From NCBI RefSeq assembly GCF_004216695.1, contig NZ_SGXC01000001.1:1798001-1862000 (forward strand): a stretch of DNA of 64,000 nt, written 5' to 3'. A program made the position numbers and the translations under genes. The notes beneath the pieces are model-generated. The model did no database searches. It saw only the letters and a list, made by a program, of their open reading frames with translations, and had not been told where the DNA came from. The DNA comes from Pigmentiphaga kullae. GTDB taxonomy: Bacteria > Pseudomonadota > Gammaproteobacteria > Burkholderiales > Burkholderiaceae_B. This document shows, piece after piece, positions 1 through 8,521 of the stretch (within the stretch, counting starts at the first letter, position 1; each line of letters starts with the position of its first letter).

Positions 1-1
1 G

Positions 2-772
2 GACCAGTTCGACGCCAGTTTGCTGACCGACGAGCAGGCGCACACGATCAAGATGAACGCGATCACCGAGTGGTCGGCGCTGCCGGCCACCGAGATGTTC
101 CTGCGGGACAACCGCGAGGACAGCGATTTCAGCGCGTTCATGTCGATCTGGTTCTATGAAGAGCAGAAGCACTCGCTGGTGCTGCAGGAATACCTGAAGC
201 GCTTCCGCCCCGACATGCTGCCGACCGAGGACGAGCTGCACCACGTGCGCTTCGAGTTCGACGCCGCGCCTGCGCTCGAGACCCTGACGCTGCACTTCTG
301 CGGCGAGATCCGGCTCAACCATTGGTATCGCCGTGCCGCGCAATGGCACAGCGAGCCGGTCATCAAGGCCATCTACAAGCTCATCGCGCAGGACGAGGCT
401 CGCCACGCCGGGGCCTACCTGCGCTACATGAGGCGGGCGCTGACTGAACGAGGCAAGGAACTGGCCGACCAGGCGCGCGCCGCCTTCGCCAAGATAGGCG
501 TGCTGATGGCATCGGCCAAGCGCACCTCGCAGGCGCTGCACCCGACCAACCTGCACGTCAACAAAAGCCTGTTCCCCAACGACACCGTGCAGTCCCGGCT
601 GCCCGAGCCGGGCTGGCTCGACCGCTGGCTGGACGACCAGATCCAGTTCGACCGGGAGTGGGAAGGCAAGGTGGCCGATCGCATTCTGCATACCATGTCG
701 ACCCTGCTCGGCCGCAGCTTCGCGACCGTGCAGGATCTGAACCGCTACCGCAAGGAACTGGCCGCGGGCTGA
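2..772 (+). CDS. Diiron ferritin-like protein, 5' end missing
   Basis: The frame is open from base 2, and the first in-window start codon (TTG at 20) has no ribosome binding site, so the real start probably lies outside the window. The visible 256 residues look helical. They carry iron-ligand-type motifs spaced as in ferritin-like diiron enzymes: an E-x2-H-type motif in FYEEQKHS near residue 55, a Glu in FCGEIRLNH, and DEARHAGAYLRYM near residue 130. The family includes acyl-ACP desaturase-like and AurF-like oxygenases, and the substrate cannot be told from the sequence. The gene converges on the protease gene downstream with a 37-bp gap. Confidence 0.75.
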   Translation, partial: DQFDASLLTDEQAHTIKMNAITEWSALPATEMFLRDNREDSDFSAFMSIWFYEEQKHSLVLQEYLKRFRPDMLPTEDELHHVRFEFDAAPALETLTLHFCGEIRLNHWYRRAAQWHSEPVIKAIYKLIAQDEARHAGAYLRYMRRALTERGKELADQARAAFAKIGVLMASAKRTSQALHPTNLHVNKSLFPNDTVQSRLPEPGWLDRWLDDQIQFDREWEGKVADRILHTMSTLLGRSFATVQDLNRYRKELAAG

Positions 773-809
773 GCGGCGGCCAACCCTGGCGCGATCCCGG
801 GCCGGGGGA

Positions 810-2264
810 TCAACCGAGCTGCACCGGCACGAAGATCTTGGCATCGCCGCGCTGCACGAGCAGCGCCACGTTCTTGCCCGACTTCGCGATCAGCGTGCGC
901 ACCTGGTCGACGCTCTGCACCGGGACGCCGTTCAGCGATAGCAGCAAGTCCCCGGGTTCGATGCCGGCCTGTTCGGCCGGGCCGCCCACCTGCTCGACCA
1001 CCAGCCCACCGCTGTCGCCCACGGCCATCCGTTCCTGCGGCGTGAGCGGACGCAGCGCCAGCCCCAGCCGGCCGTGCGCCGCGCCACCGCGCGTATCGGC
1101 GCTGGCGGTGGCTTCGGCCTTGGCGCTGCCCAGCTTGGCGACGATGTCGTGCGGCGAGCCGTTGCGCCAGACTTCCAGCCTGACGTCCTGTCCCGGCGTG
1201 GCCAGGCTGATCACCGCGGGCAGGTCGCCCGAGGCCACCACGGGCTTGCCGTCGATCTTGCGGATGATGTCGCCGGACTTCAGGCCGGCCTTGTCCGCGG
1301 GGCTGCCCTTTTCCACGCTGGCGACCAGCGCGCCGGTGGGCGAGTCCAGCTTGAACGAGTCGGCCAGCGCCTGGTTGACTTCCTGGATGGTGACGCCCAG
1401 GCGGGCATGGTGGACTTCGCCGTGCGCCACGATCTGGTCCTTGACCTTGGCCGCCACGTCGATCGGGATCGCGAATGACAGTCCCTGGTAGCCGCCGGTC
1501 TGGCTGTAGATCTGCGAGTTGATGCCGACCACTTCGCCGCGCGAGTTGAACAGCGGCCCACCCGAGTTGCCCGGGTTGACGGCGACGTCGGTCTGGATGA
1601 ACGGCACCGAGCCGTCATTGGGCAGCGAGCGGCCCTTGGCGCTGACCACGCCCGCCGTCACCGTGTTCTCCAGGCCATAGGGCGAGCCGATGGCCAGCAC
1701 CCATTCGCCCACGTGCAGGTCATGGGGGTTGCCCACGACCACGACCGGCAGGTTGCGCGCATCGATCTTCAGCACGGCAACGTCGGTCTGGGGGTCCGAG
1801 CCCAGCACCTTGGCGCGGAATTCGCGCCGGTCGGTCAGCTTGACGGTGACTTCCTTGGCGTCCTTCACCACGTGGGCGTTGGTCAGGATGATGCCGTCGG
1901 GACTGACGATGAAGCCGGAGCCCTGGCCGCGCATCGGCACGCTGTGCGAACCGCCGCCACCGCCGGGGTAGCCCGGGAAGCCGCGGAAGAACTGCGCGAA
2001 CGGATCGCCGTCGTCGTCCGAGACCTTGGTGGTGCCGGTCACGCTGATGTTGACCACGGCCGGGCCGTAGCGCTGAGTGATCTGCGAGAAATCGGGGGGT
2101 GTCACCGCGCCCACGGGCGCGGCCGCCAGCGTGCTCGCGGCGGAGACCGGTACGGCCTGCGTCGTGGCGGTGCGCTGGAACGCGGCGGCGCCGGCGGCGC
2201 CGAACACTCCGGCGGCAACCAGGGCGACAGCCAGGTGCGAAGCGGAGAATTTGCGGGTGTTCAT
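810..2264 (-). CDS. degP: Periplasmic serine protease, DegP/MucD (HtrA) family
   Basis: The protein has 484 residues: a signal peptide (about 1-29), a trypsin-like protease domain and two PDZ domains. The catalytic triad is visible as His131 (TNAHVV), Asp161 (QTDVAVL) and Ser234 (GNSGGPLF). A glycine- and phenylalanine-rich loop (about 89-106) matches the LA-loop region of HtrA proteases. HtrA proteins degrade misfolded envelope proteins in the periplasm. The ATG at 2264 was chosen over an upstream in-frame start because it has an AGAGGAG Shine-Dalgarno sequence and opens directly into the signal peptide. MucD is an equally good name. Confidence 0.95.
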   Translation of the reverse strand: MNTRKFSASHLAVALVAAGVFGAAGAAAFQRTATTQAVPVSAASTLAAAPVGAVTPPDFSQITQRYGPAVVNISVTGTTKVSDDDGDPFAQFFRGFPGYPGGGGGSHSVPMRGQGSGFIVSPDGIILTNAHVVKDAKEVTVKLTDRREFRAKVLGSDPQTDVAVLKIDARNLPVVVVGNPHDLHVGEWVLAIGSPYGLENTVTAGVVSAKGRSLPNDGSVPFIQTDVAVNPGNSGGPLFNSRGEVVGINSQIYSQTGGYQGLSFAIPIDVAAKVKDQIVAHGEVHHARLGVTIQEVNQALADSFKLDSPTGALVASVEKGSPADKAGLKSGDIIRKIDGKPVVASGDLPAVISLATPGQDVRLEVWRNGSPHDIVAKLGSAKAEATASADTRGGAAHGRLGLALRPLTPQERMAVGDSGGLVVEQVGGPAEQAGIEPGDLLLSLNGVPVQSVDQVRTLIAKSGKNVALLVQRGDAKIFVPVQLG

Positions 2265-2334
2265 GGTGGGCTCCTCTGCCAGGTGATGGAACATGGCGTC
2301 ATGGTGGAGCGGCTGTCTTAAATGGAACTTAAGA

Positions 2335-2415
2335 CCCCCTACGCGCTGACGCACGCCCCCCAGGGGGCGATGCGGGTGGACCGGCGGAGCCGGATCCACC
2401 GCATCCTGGGTCTAG
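2335..2415 (+). repeat. REP-like dispersed element, copy A
   Basis: This is the first of five copies in the window. In order it has a run CCCCCTACGCGCTGACG, a strong dyad around GCCCCCCAGGGGGC, a second dyad around CCGGCGGAGCCGG, then GGATCC and a closing CCTGG. Here it lies in the spacer between degP and the divergent antitoxin gene, upstream of both. Confidence 0.85.
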
Positions 2416-2465
2416 TGGGGGCTGTGTTCTTGCTTGGTCGGGGTTTGCTATCGGGGGATAGACGG

Positions 2466-2506
2466 ATTTTCGTTTGTTTCGTTTTTCGAGTGTTTCGATT
2501 AATATG
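2466..2506 (+). promoter_or_regulatory. Probable promoter/operator region of the toxin-antitoxin pair
   Basis: An AT-rich stretch in very GC-rich surroundings lies 30-70 bp before the antitoxin start. TTTCG recurs four times, and TGTTTCG occurs at 2475 and again at 2491. An AATAT-rich block at 2498-2504 could serve as a -10. Antitoxins of this kind usually repress their own promoter, so the repeats are candidate binding sites. This is inference from position and composition. Confidence 0.35.
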
Positions 2507-2535
2507 GGGGTGTTTTTTCGTTCGGGAGTTTTGCC

Positions 2536-3000
2536 ATGGCCAATGCTTCATCCAAGATGATGCTGCCTGTCGAGCGGGAGGTTCAAGCCGCCGTGCAAGG
2601 CCAGCGTGCGCTGGCGGCCTATCTGGCGACGCGTGTCGAGACGCAGCGAATCCAGATCTTCGATGACAAGAACCAGGCTCATCAGGTAGAGCTGCCTACC
2701 TCCGCGTTGCGCCTGCTGGTGGACATACTGGCCGAACTGGCCGATGGCAATGCGGTGAAGGTCGTGCCTGTTCACGCCGAACTCACCACCCAGGAGGCGG
2801 CGGATATGCTCAATGTTTCGCGTCCGCATCTGGTCAAGCTGTTGGAGGATGGCGTGTTGCCCTTTCACCGGACGGGCAAGCACCGCCGTGTGCGGTTCGC
2901 CGATCTGATGCGGTACAAGGATGCGCGTGACTGTGCCGCCGAGCAGGCCATGGGCGAACTTGCGCGGCAGTCGCAGGAGTTGAAGATGGGGTATGAATGA
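2536..3000 (+). CDS. Helix-turn-helix antitoxin (excisionase-type DNA-binding domain)
   Basis: The protein has 154 residues. The N-terminal half resembles antitoxins that pair with PIN-domain toxins. Residues about 86-136 form an excisionase/MerR-like helix-turn-helix: LTTQEAADMLNVSRPHLVKLL followed by a wing ending in RVRFADLMRYKD. It should bind the operator of its own operon and neutralise the toxin encoded next to it. Its stop overlaps the toxin start (ATGA at 2997-3000), the usual translational coupling in such pairs. It appears complete although the toxin is not. Confidence 0.8.
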   Translation: MANASSKMMLPVEREVQAAVQGQRALAAYLATRVETQRIQIFDDKNQAHQVELPTSALRLLVDILAELADGNAVKVVPVHAELTTQEAADMLNVSRPHLVKLLEDGVLPFHRTGKHRRVRFADLMRYKDARDCAAEQAMGELARQSQELKMGYE

Positions 3001-3185
3001 GGCATTCCCCCTTCACGGTTATCTACGATGCATGTGTGCTTTATCCCGCGCCGTTGAGAGACTTCCTGATGTGGTTGGGGTTATCAGGTCGGTTTCGGGC
3101 GCGATGGAGTCGCGAGATCCACGAGGAATGGAAGCGCAACCTGCTGCTTAATCGGCAAGATTTGACGCGTGCACAATTTGAGTTG
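2997..3185 (+). pseudogene. PIN-domain toxin, truncated after about 60 residues
   Basis: The start overlaps the antitoxin stop. The first 60 or so residues are a clear PIN-domain N-terminus: VIYDACVLYPAPLRDFLMWL with its metal-binding Asp, then ARWSREIHEEWKRNLL. PIN toxins of this type usually run to about 180-190 residues and need further acidic residues downstream. Here the similarity ends at about 3183, where the sequence becomes the 3' end of the opposing histidine kinase gene. The frame stays open to 4370, but that part is only the antisense of the kinase. The toxin should therefore be inactive. A deletion or rearrangement is the simplest explanation. Confidence 0.8.
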
Positions 3186-4508
3186 CTATGGGGCGACGGG
3201 GAACCGCACCCGGGCGCGCAGGCCGCCCAGGGGAGAATCCAGGAGTTCTATCGTGGCATGGTGGCGGTCGGCGATGGCCTTGACGATGGCCAGGCCCAGG
3301 CCGCTGCCGGGGGTGTCGGCGGCCTGGGCGCGGTAGAAGCGGTCGAAGACGCGGCCGCGTTCGACCAGGGGGATGCCGGGGCCGTCGTCGTCCACGTCCA
3401 GCGTGACGCCCTGCGGGCCGGCCGACAGCCGGATGTCCACGCGTCCGGATTCCGGGGCGTACTTGACGGCGTTCTCCAGCAGGTTGCGCACCAGCAGGAC
3501 CAGGGCTTCGTCCTGGCCCGCGACGCGCGCGCTGGTGGCGCCTTCCATGCCGATGTCCACGCCGCGCGCGTGGGCCTGGGGCAGGATGTCGGCCAGCGCG
3601 GTGCGCACCACGTTGGCCAGGTCCAGCGTCGCGAGCGCCGGTTCGTGCGCTTCCTGGCGCGCCAGCGACAGCAGTTGCTCGACCAGTCGGGTGGCGCGGT
3701 CGATGCCGGCCGCCAGCCGGGCCACCGCCACCTGGCGGGTGGCGTCGTCCTCGGCGCGGCGCAGCGATTGGAGCTGCAGCTTGAGCGCCGCCAGCGGCGA
3801 GCGCAGTTCGTGCGCGGCGTCGCCCACGAACTGTTTCTGCGCGTCGAAGGCCTGGCGGACGCGACCGAGCAGCAGGTTGAGTTCGTGGACCAGGGGGCGC
3901 ACTTCGTCGGGCAGGCCGGCTTCGCCGACGGGCGACAGGTCGTCGGCCTGGCGCGAGGCGACCTGGCGGCGCGCGCGGTCCACCGGGCCGAGCGAGACGC
4001 TGATGACCCACCAGACGACCAGCATCAGCAGCGGTGCCATGGCTGCGATGGGCCAGATGGTGCGCAGCGCCAGCGTTCGCGCCGTGCCGGTACGCACCCG
4101 CACGTCCTGCGCGACCTGGATGATCTGCAGCGGCGCCTCCATCGAGTACATGCGGTAGGTGGCGCCGTCGGCCTGGACGGTGGAGAAGCCCAGGACGACG
4201 CGGTCGGGCAGTACGAGCTTGGGGGTGGAGCGGAACAGGCGCACGCCGTCCGGCGTCCAGATCTGGATGATGAGGTCGCGCGCGGCCGGGTCGTCCAGCA
4301 GTCCGCCTTCCGGCCCGGTGCTGAACAGCGGATTGCCGCTGCCGAGCGATTCCGCGGTGCGTTGCAATAGATGATCGAAGATCTCGTCCGTCTGGACCAG
4401 CGCGCCGCGATAGGCGATGGCGCCCTGTACCAGCGCGGCCAGGAAGATGGCGGCCAGCAGGAAGGCCAGCAGGCGGGCGCGCAGGGAATGGCCGGGTACG
4501 AGTTTCAT
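3186..4508 (-). CDS. Sensor histidine kinase, TctE/QseC-like
   Basis: The protein has 440 residues. Two membrane helices (about 12-33 and 152-173) flank a periplasmic sensing segment typical of the two-component sensor kinase N-terminal family. The cytoplasmic part has a H-box with His233 (GDAAHELRSPLAAL), an N-box (RNLLENAVKYAP) and ATP-lid motifs DVDDDGPGIP and GSGLGLAIVKAI. It should autophosphorylate His233 and pass phosphate to the regulator encoded just upstream. The two genes overlap by four bases (TCAT at 4505-4508). The signal is unknown; relatives respond to tricarboxylates, metals or quorum signals. Its last codon lies at the break that truncates the PIN toxin. Confidence 0.9.
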   Translation of the reverse strand: MKLVPGHSLRARLLAFLLAAIFLAALVQGAIAYRGALVQTDEIFDHLLQRTAESLGSGNPLFSTGPEGGLLDDPAARDLIIQIWTPDGVRLFRSTPKLVLPDRVVLGFSTVQADGATYRMYSMEAPLQIIQVAQDVRVRTGTARTLALRTIWPIAAMAPLLMLVVWWVISVSLGPVDRARRQVASRQADDLSPVGEAGLPDEVRPLVHELNLLLGRVRQAFDAQKQFVGDAAHELRSPLAALKLQLQSLRRAEDDATRQVAVARLAAGIDRATRLVEQLLSLARQEAHEPALATLDLANVVRTALADILPQAHARGVDIGMEGATSARVAGQDEALVLLVRNLLENAVKYAPESGRVDIRLSAGPQGVTLDVDDDGPGIPLVERGRVFDRFYRAQAADTPGSGLGLAIVKAIADRHHATIELLDSPLGGLRARVRFPVAP

Positions 4509-5164
4509 GATTTGGGGATGACGTAGCCGACGCCGCGCACGGTCTGGATGAATTGCGTGCCCAGTTTCTTGCGCAGGCCGTGGATGTAGACCTCGACCGC
4601 GTTGCTGCTGATCTCGTCCTTCCAGCTGTAGAGCTTTTCTTCCAGCTGGGCGCGCGACAGGATGAGGCCCGGCCGCGCCAGCAGGGGTTCGAGCACCGCC
4701 CATTCCTTGGCGGTGAGCGTGACGGGCTGGCCATCGACGGTGGCGGTATGCGTGGCGGGATCGAGGACGACGCCGTCGTGTTCGTACAGCGGTTCGGCCC
4801 GGCCCGCGCTGCGGCGGATCAGCGCGCGGATGCGGGCCAGGATCTCGTCCACGTCGTAGGGCTTGACGACGTAGTCGTCGGCGCCGGCGTCCAGGCCGGC
4901 GATGCGCTGGCCGATGGCGTCGCGCGCCGTGGCTATGATGACCGGGATGCGCGCCTTGCGTGCGCGCAGCTCGCGCAGGACCTCCAGGCCGTCGCCGTCG
5001 GGCAGACCCAGGTCGAGCAGCACGAGGTCGTAGGTTTCGGTGCGCAGCGCGGTGTCCGCGCTGCCGGCGTTCTTGACCCAGTCGACCGCATAGTGTTCGG
5101 CGCGCAGCACGTCCAGCACGCTTTCGCCTATCATCGGATCGTCTTCGACCAGCAGCAGTCGCAT
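4505..5164 (-). CDS. Two-component response regulator, OmpR family
   Basis: The protein has 219 residues: a receiver domain with the acidic pocket at VEDD and the phospho-acceptor Asp51 (LVLLDLGLPDGDG), then a winged-helix DNA-binding domain (about 125-219) of OmpR/PhoB type. It belongs to the QseB/PmrA/TctD group and is co-transcribed with the kinase downstream. The start at 5164 gives the standard family N-terminus MRLLLVEDDP; the longer upstream frame has no homology. Target genes are not evident from the window. Confidence 0.92.
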   Translation of the reverse strand: MRLLLVEDDPMIGESVLDVLRAEHYAVDWVKNAGSADTALRTETYDLVLLDLGLPDGDGLEVLRELRARKARIPVIIATARDAIGQRIAGLDAGADDYVVKPYDVDEILARIRALIRRSAGRAEPLYEHDGVVLDPATHTATVDGQPVTLTAKEWAVLEPLLARPGLILSRAQLEEKLYSWKDEISSNAVEVYIHGLRKKLGTQFIQTVRGVGYVIPKS

Positions 5165-5241
5165 CGCATTCCCTCGTCCCGGGGCAGGTCCCGGCCATGG
5201 ACGCGCACAGTGTATCGCCCCATGCGCGCGCCGAAGCCCTC

Positions 5242-5247
5242 TACAAT
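5242..5247 (+). promoter_or_regulatory. Possible -10 element for rfaE2
   Basis: TACAAT lies 33 bp before the GTG start of rfaE2, in the spacer between rfaE2 and the divergent response-regulator gene. No good -35 box is present at the right distance, so this is a weak call. Confidence 0.35.
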
Positions 5248-5279
5248 GGGCCGTTCCGCCATTTCCGCGCCGCCAGACC

Positions 5280-5759
5280 GTGCCAGCCCGCTTCGAATCC
5301 AAGATCCTCAGTCCCGCCGAATGCGTGGCCGCCCGCGCGGCCTGGCCGCGCCCGCTGGTCTTCACCAACGGGGTGTTCGACATCCTGCACCGCGGCCACG
5401 TCACCTACCTGGATGCCGCGGCGCAACTGGGCGCGATGCTGGTGGTGGCGGTCAACACCGACGCCTCGGCGCGCCGCCTGGGCAAGGGCCCCGACCGGCC
5501 GCTGAACGGCCAGGACGACCGCGCGGCGCTGCTGGCGGCGCTGGCCTCGGTGGATGCGGTGACATGGTTCGACCAGGACACGCCGCTGGAGTTGATCGGC
5601 CAGTTGCGGCCCGACCTGATCGTCAAGGGCGGGGACTACGACATGGACACGTTGCCCGAGACCGCGCTGGTGCGCAGTTGGGGCGGCGATGCGGTGGCCA
5701 TCGATTTCGAGCACGACCGCTCCACCACCAAGCTCGTGCAGCGCATCCGGACGCGCTGA
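5280..5759 (+). CDS. rfaE2: D-glycero-beta-D-manno-heptose-1-phosphate adenylyltransferase
   Basis: The protein has 159 residues and is a stand-alone nucleotidyltransferase equal to the C-terminal half of E. coli HldE. The cytidylyltransferase signature is seen as TNGVFDILHRGHVTYL near residue 30, and KGGDYDMDTLPE near residue 118 is typical of RfaE domain II. It transfers AMP from ATP to heptose-1-phosphate, making the ADP-heptose used for the lipopolysaccharide inner core. The start is GTG. It converges on the SPOR-protein gene. A sedoheptulose-phosphate isomerase-like gene (31635-32225) lies elsewhere in the window. Confidence 0.93.
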   Translation: MPARFESKILSPAECVAARAAWPRPLVFTNGVFDILHRGHVTYLDAAAQLGAMLVVAVNTDASARRLGKGPDRPLNGQDDRAALLAALASVDAVTWFDQDTPLELIGQLRPDLIVKGGDYDMDTLPETALVRSWGGDAVAIDFEHDRSTTKLVQRIRTR

Positions 5760-5765
5760 GCGCCG

Positions 5766-6638
5766 TCAGCGGCAGTCTTGCACCGAGGGGCGGTCGAACA
5801 GATTGCGCGCCCCTTCGATGGCGCGGCGGCCGGTGGCGGCGACGCCGTCCAGGCGCAGCCAGCTCTTGCCGCCCTGGGCGCCGCGCGACACCACCTTGGC
5901 GTTGCGTACGCCCTGGCCTTGCAGGGCCGTGGCCTGTTTCTTCGCGGCGGCTTCCGTGCTGAAGACGCCCAGCGAGATGGCGTGCTGGAGCGGGCCGCTT
6001 TCCTGGATCACGAAGTAGTCCTTGACCCCGTTCCTGCCGAGCTGGGCCGCGGCGGCCTGCGCGGCCGAGGCGCTGGGTTGCGGCGGCACGATGACCATCC
6101 ATCCCTGCTTGCCCGGTTCGCGCCGCGTGCCCTGTTTCGCGGCCGGCAGATGTTCGTTCGCCCATTTCCTGGCGATGATGAGATCGGCTTCGCTGAACGT
6201 GCCCCATTCGACGCAGGCGAGCGGTTCGCGCGGCGGGGGCGGGTTGGCCGGGGCAGCGGCAGGTGCAGGGGGAGCGGCAGGGGGAGTTGCCGGTGCCGGC
6301 GCGGCGTCGGACGGCGCGGCCGCGGGGATGATGGCGCCGGCCGGGGGGGGCTCGGCGGTCTCTGCCGCGGAGCCTGGCGCGGCATCGGCGCTGGCCGAAG
6401 GCTCGGTGGCCGGGGCCGCCTGGCCGGATTCCGCCGGTTCGGCGGCGGGCGCGACCGGCGCCTCGTCGGCGGCGTTGATGCCGGGCAGCCGGGGAACCTG
6501 GATCGTGTCGGCGCGCAGTTCCGAGCGCATACGGGCGGGGTCGCGGCCGCGTTCAGAGAAAGGTTGGCCGAACCAGCCGCGATCCAGGGCGAAAAGCGCC
6601 ACGTTGGCCAGGAGCAAGACGACGAACAGGCTGCGCAT
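5766..6638 (-). CDS. SPOR-domain membrane protein
   Basis: The protein has 290 residues: one N-terminal membrane helix (about 3-19), a long low-complexity linker rich in Ala and Pro (about 55-155), and a C-terminal SPOR domain (about 205-285) of the fold that binds denuded glycan strands at the septum. The topology suggests an inner-membrane protein reaching into the periplasm. It lies 21 bp after coaX. A birA-coaX-SPOR-rfaE2 grouping is common in related beta-proteobacteria, although the functional link is unclear. Confidence 0.8.
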   Translation of the reverse strand: MRSLFVVLLLANVALFALDRGWFGQPFSERGRDPARMRSELRADTIQVPRLPGINAADEAPVAPAAEPAESGQAAPATEPSASADAAPGSAAETAEPPPAGAIIPAAAPSDAAPAPATPPAAPPAPAAAPANPPPPREPLACVEWGTFSEADLIIARKWANEHLPAAKQGTRREPGKQGWMVIVPPQPSASAAQAAAAQLGRNGVKDYFVIQESGPLQHAISLGVFSTEAAAKKQATALQGQGVRNAKVVSRGAQGGKSWLRLDGVAATGRRAIEGARNLFDRPSVQDCR

Positions 6639-6659
6639 GGAAAGCCGGGAAAGGAAGGG

Positions 6660-7553
6660 TCAGGGGGAGGGGGCGAGCCCCGATTCGGCCAGGCAGGCCA
6701 GGCCGTCGAGGACGGGATTATCGACGACCAGTACCTGGCGCGTCGAGCCGGCGGCGCGCATCAGGTGGGCGACCTCTCCGGCGATGGCGGCCCACGCGCC
6801 GCCGCTGGCCACCAGCAGCGGTTCCTGCCGGAAGCGTTCGCGCGCGGCCAGCCATTGGCGCGCCACGGCGCCTGCCTGGGCCGCCGCCACGCCGGACATG
6901 ATCGCGTCGCCGGTGTTGTCGGGGAAGGGCGCGACCTGGCCGTTGGCGCGCGGCAGGCCCGCCGTGCCCGCCGCCAGCGATTGCCGCATCAGGTCGCGGC
7001 CGGGCAGGATCAGGCCGCCGACGAAACGGCCCGCGCCATCCAGGGTGTCTACGGTGGTGGCGGTGCCGAAATGGGCCAGCACGTGCACCGGCGCGGGGGT
7101 GCCGGGCGCGGCCTGGCGGCGCCAGCGATTCCAGATCCCCACCAGGCTGAGCCAGCGGTCGGCGCCCAGGCGCTCGGGATGGCGGTAGCCGTTCGTGACG
7201 CCCAGCAGCCGCCGGCCGGCGCGTATCCAGTCCACCGCGCAGCCGTTGCGCGCCAGCAGCGCGGCGATGGTGCGCTCGCTGTCGTCGCCGGCCACGTTCG
7301 AGCCCATCGCGGCGCGGGGTCGCAGGCCCGCCTCGTCCAGCCAGGGCAGCAGGGCCTCGGGGACTTCCTCGTGCCGGAAGGCAACCTGCAGGGGCGTGCG
7401 CGGCACGGCCTGTCCCGAGGCCGCGCCGTCGTCCCGCCAGCCGAATTTCACGCGGGTGTTGCCCGCGTCGATCAGCAGCGTGCCCGCGCGCTGCGCGACA
7501 TTCTCCCCGTGGGAGGTCGCGCGCCCTTCGGGCGGCCGGGAGGGCGCGCTCAT
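6660..7553 (-). CDS. coaX: Type III pantothenate kinase (Baf)
   Basis: The protein has 297 residues of the ASKHA fold. Motifs are LIDAGNTRVKFGW (phosphate loop, near residue 28), GADRWLSLVG, HFGTATTVDTLD and GGLILPGRDLM. It phosphorylates pantothenate in the first step of coenzyme A synthesis. The Bordetella pertussis homologue was first described as Bvg accessory factor (Baf). The first 24 or so residues precede the usual start of the family and are encoded by a repeat shared with the VanZ-like gene; the true start could instead lie nearer the GTLLIDAGN segment. The start overlaps the birA stop by four bases. Confidence 0.93.
   Translation of the reverse strand: MSAPSRPPEGRATSHGENVAQRAGTLLIDAGNTRVKFGWRDDGAASGQAVPRTPLQVAFRHEEVPEALLPWLDEAGLRPRAAMGSNVAGDDSERTIAALLARNGCAVDWIRAGRRLLGVTNGYRHPERLGADRWLSLVGIWNRWRRQAAPGTPAPVHVLAHFGTATTVDTLDGAGRFVGGLILPGRDLMRQSLAAGTAGLPRANGQVAPFPDNTGDAIMSGVAAAQAGAVARQWLAARERFRQEPLLVASGGAWAAIAGEVAHLMRAAGSTRQVLVVDNPVLDGLACLAESGLAPSP
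7489..7536 (-). repeat. 48-bp coding repeat inside the coaX 5' end
   Basis: Read on the minus strand this encodes PPEGRATSHGENVAQR. It matches the 48 bp at 8530-8577 on the plus strand at 41 of 48 positions. The core CGCCCGAAGGGCG also occurs in copy C of the dispersed element. Confidence 0.85.
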
Positions 7554-8389
7554 GTCTCGGCCGTCCGCACGGAGATGTCGCCCACGGTGACGGCGCGCGT
7601 GCCGTCGGCGGTCTGGACCAGCAGCTTGCCGCCTTCGTCCACGCCCCGGGCCGTGCCTTCGAACAGGATGCGGCCGTTGTCCACCACCCGGACCGGCAGG
7701 CCGAACAAGGCGTCCCAGCGGGCGAACCACGCCTGGAACGGGCCGAAGCCCTCGGCGGCATAGCGGGCGATGGCGTCGTGCCAGGACCGCGCCACGGCGG
7801 CGGCCAGGCGCGCGGGGTCGCCGGCCGCGCCGGTCTGGGCCCAATCGGCGACCTCGCGGTCCAGCGCCCGCGACAGCGCAGCCGCGCCGCGAAGGTTGAT
7901 GCCGATACCCAGGATCAGGCCCATGCGCCCCGAAGCCGGCACGGCCACGGTCTCGACCAGGATGCCCGCCAGCTTGGCGGTGTTCCATTGCACGTCGTTG
8001 GGCCACTTCAGGGCCAGCGCGCCCTGGGTACCGCTGCCCAGCAGGCCGCTCAGGGCCTCGCACGCGGCCACGCCGGCCACCAGCGATAGCGGCGGCAGGC
8101 GCGCGGGCGGGATATCGGCCTGCCAGCCGCAGGAGAAAAGCAGCGCGTCGCCCGCGCGGGTGCGCCAGGGCCGGCCGGCTCGCCCACGCCCCGAGGTCTG
8201 CTCGTGGCTGCCCAGCAGCGCCGGCCCGGCGCCGCCGCGGCGCAGGTATTGCTGCAGGTCGGCATTGGTGGATGCCGTGGCGTCCAGCCACGTCACGGTC
8301 CAGTCCGGCAGCAGGCGCCGCAAGCCGGCGGCAAGCTCCGCCGGCGGGGCCAGCCGGGCATCGGAGAGGGCAGAATCTGGTGCAACCAT
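7550..8389 (-). CDS. birA: Biotin--[acetyl-CoA-carboxylase] ligase
   Basis: The protein has 279 residues. It carries the catalytic biotin-protein ligase core, with GRGRAGRPW (ATP/biotin loop, near residue 80) and LKWPNDVQWN, followed by a small C-terminal domain. It joins biotin to the carrier subunit of acetyl-CoA carboxylase through biotinyl-AMP. No N-terminal winged helix is seen, so it should be the single-function form that does not repress biotin genes. The ATG at 8389 was chosen because it begins just before the conserved region; longer frames upstream have no homology. It overlaps coaX. Confidence 0.93.
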   Translation of the reverse strand: MVAPDSALSDARLAPPAELAAGLRRLLPDWTVTWLDATASTNADLQQYLRRGGAGPALLGSHEQTSGRGRAGRPWRTRAGDALLFSCGWQADIPPARLPPLSLVAGVAACEALSGLLGSGTQGALALKWPNDVQWNTAKLAGILVETVAVPASGRMGLILGIGINLRGAAALSRALDREVADWAQTGAAGDPARLAAAVARSWHDAIARYAAEGFGPFQAWFARWDALFGLPVRVVDNGRILFEGTARGVDEGGKLLVQTADGTRAVTVGDISVRTAET

Positions 8390-8521
8390 GGATCTTCGTC
8401 GAGGGCCGCGCGCGGAACGCGGAAAGACGGGATTGTAGGCAGAGCCGGCGGATTTCGCATGCCGGGGCCCGCAAAACGCATAAACTTGAGTCATGTCGTT
8501 TACGTTTTGCTCCCGTCGCCC

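Noticed and set aside
2322-2666. A 114-codon open frame upstream of the antitoxin
   Set aside because: It runs through repeat copy A and overlaps the antitoxin gene in another frame, with no homology.
2997-4370. A 457-residue protein starting as a PIN toxin
   Set aside because: Only the first 60 residues resemble a PIN domain; the rest is the antisense of the histidine kinase.
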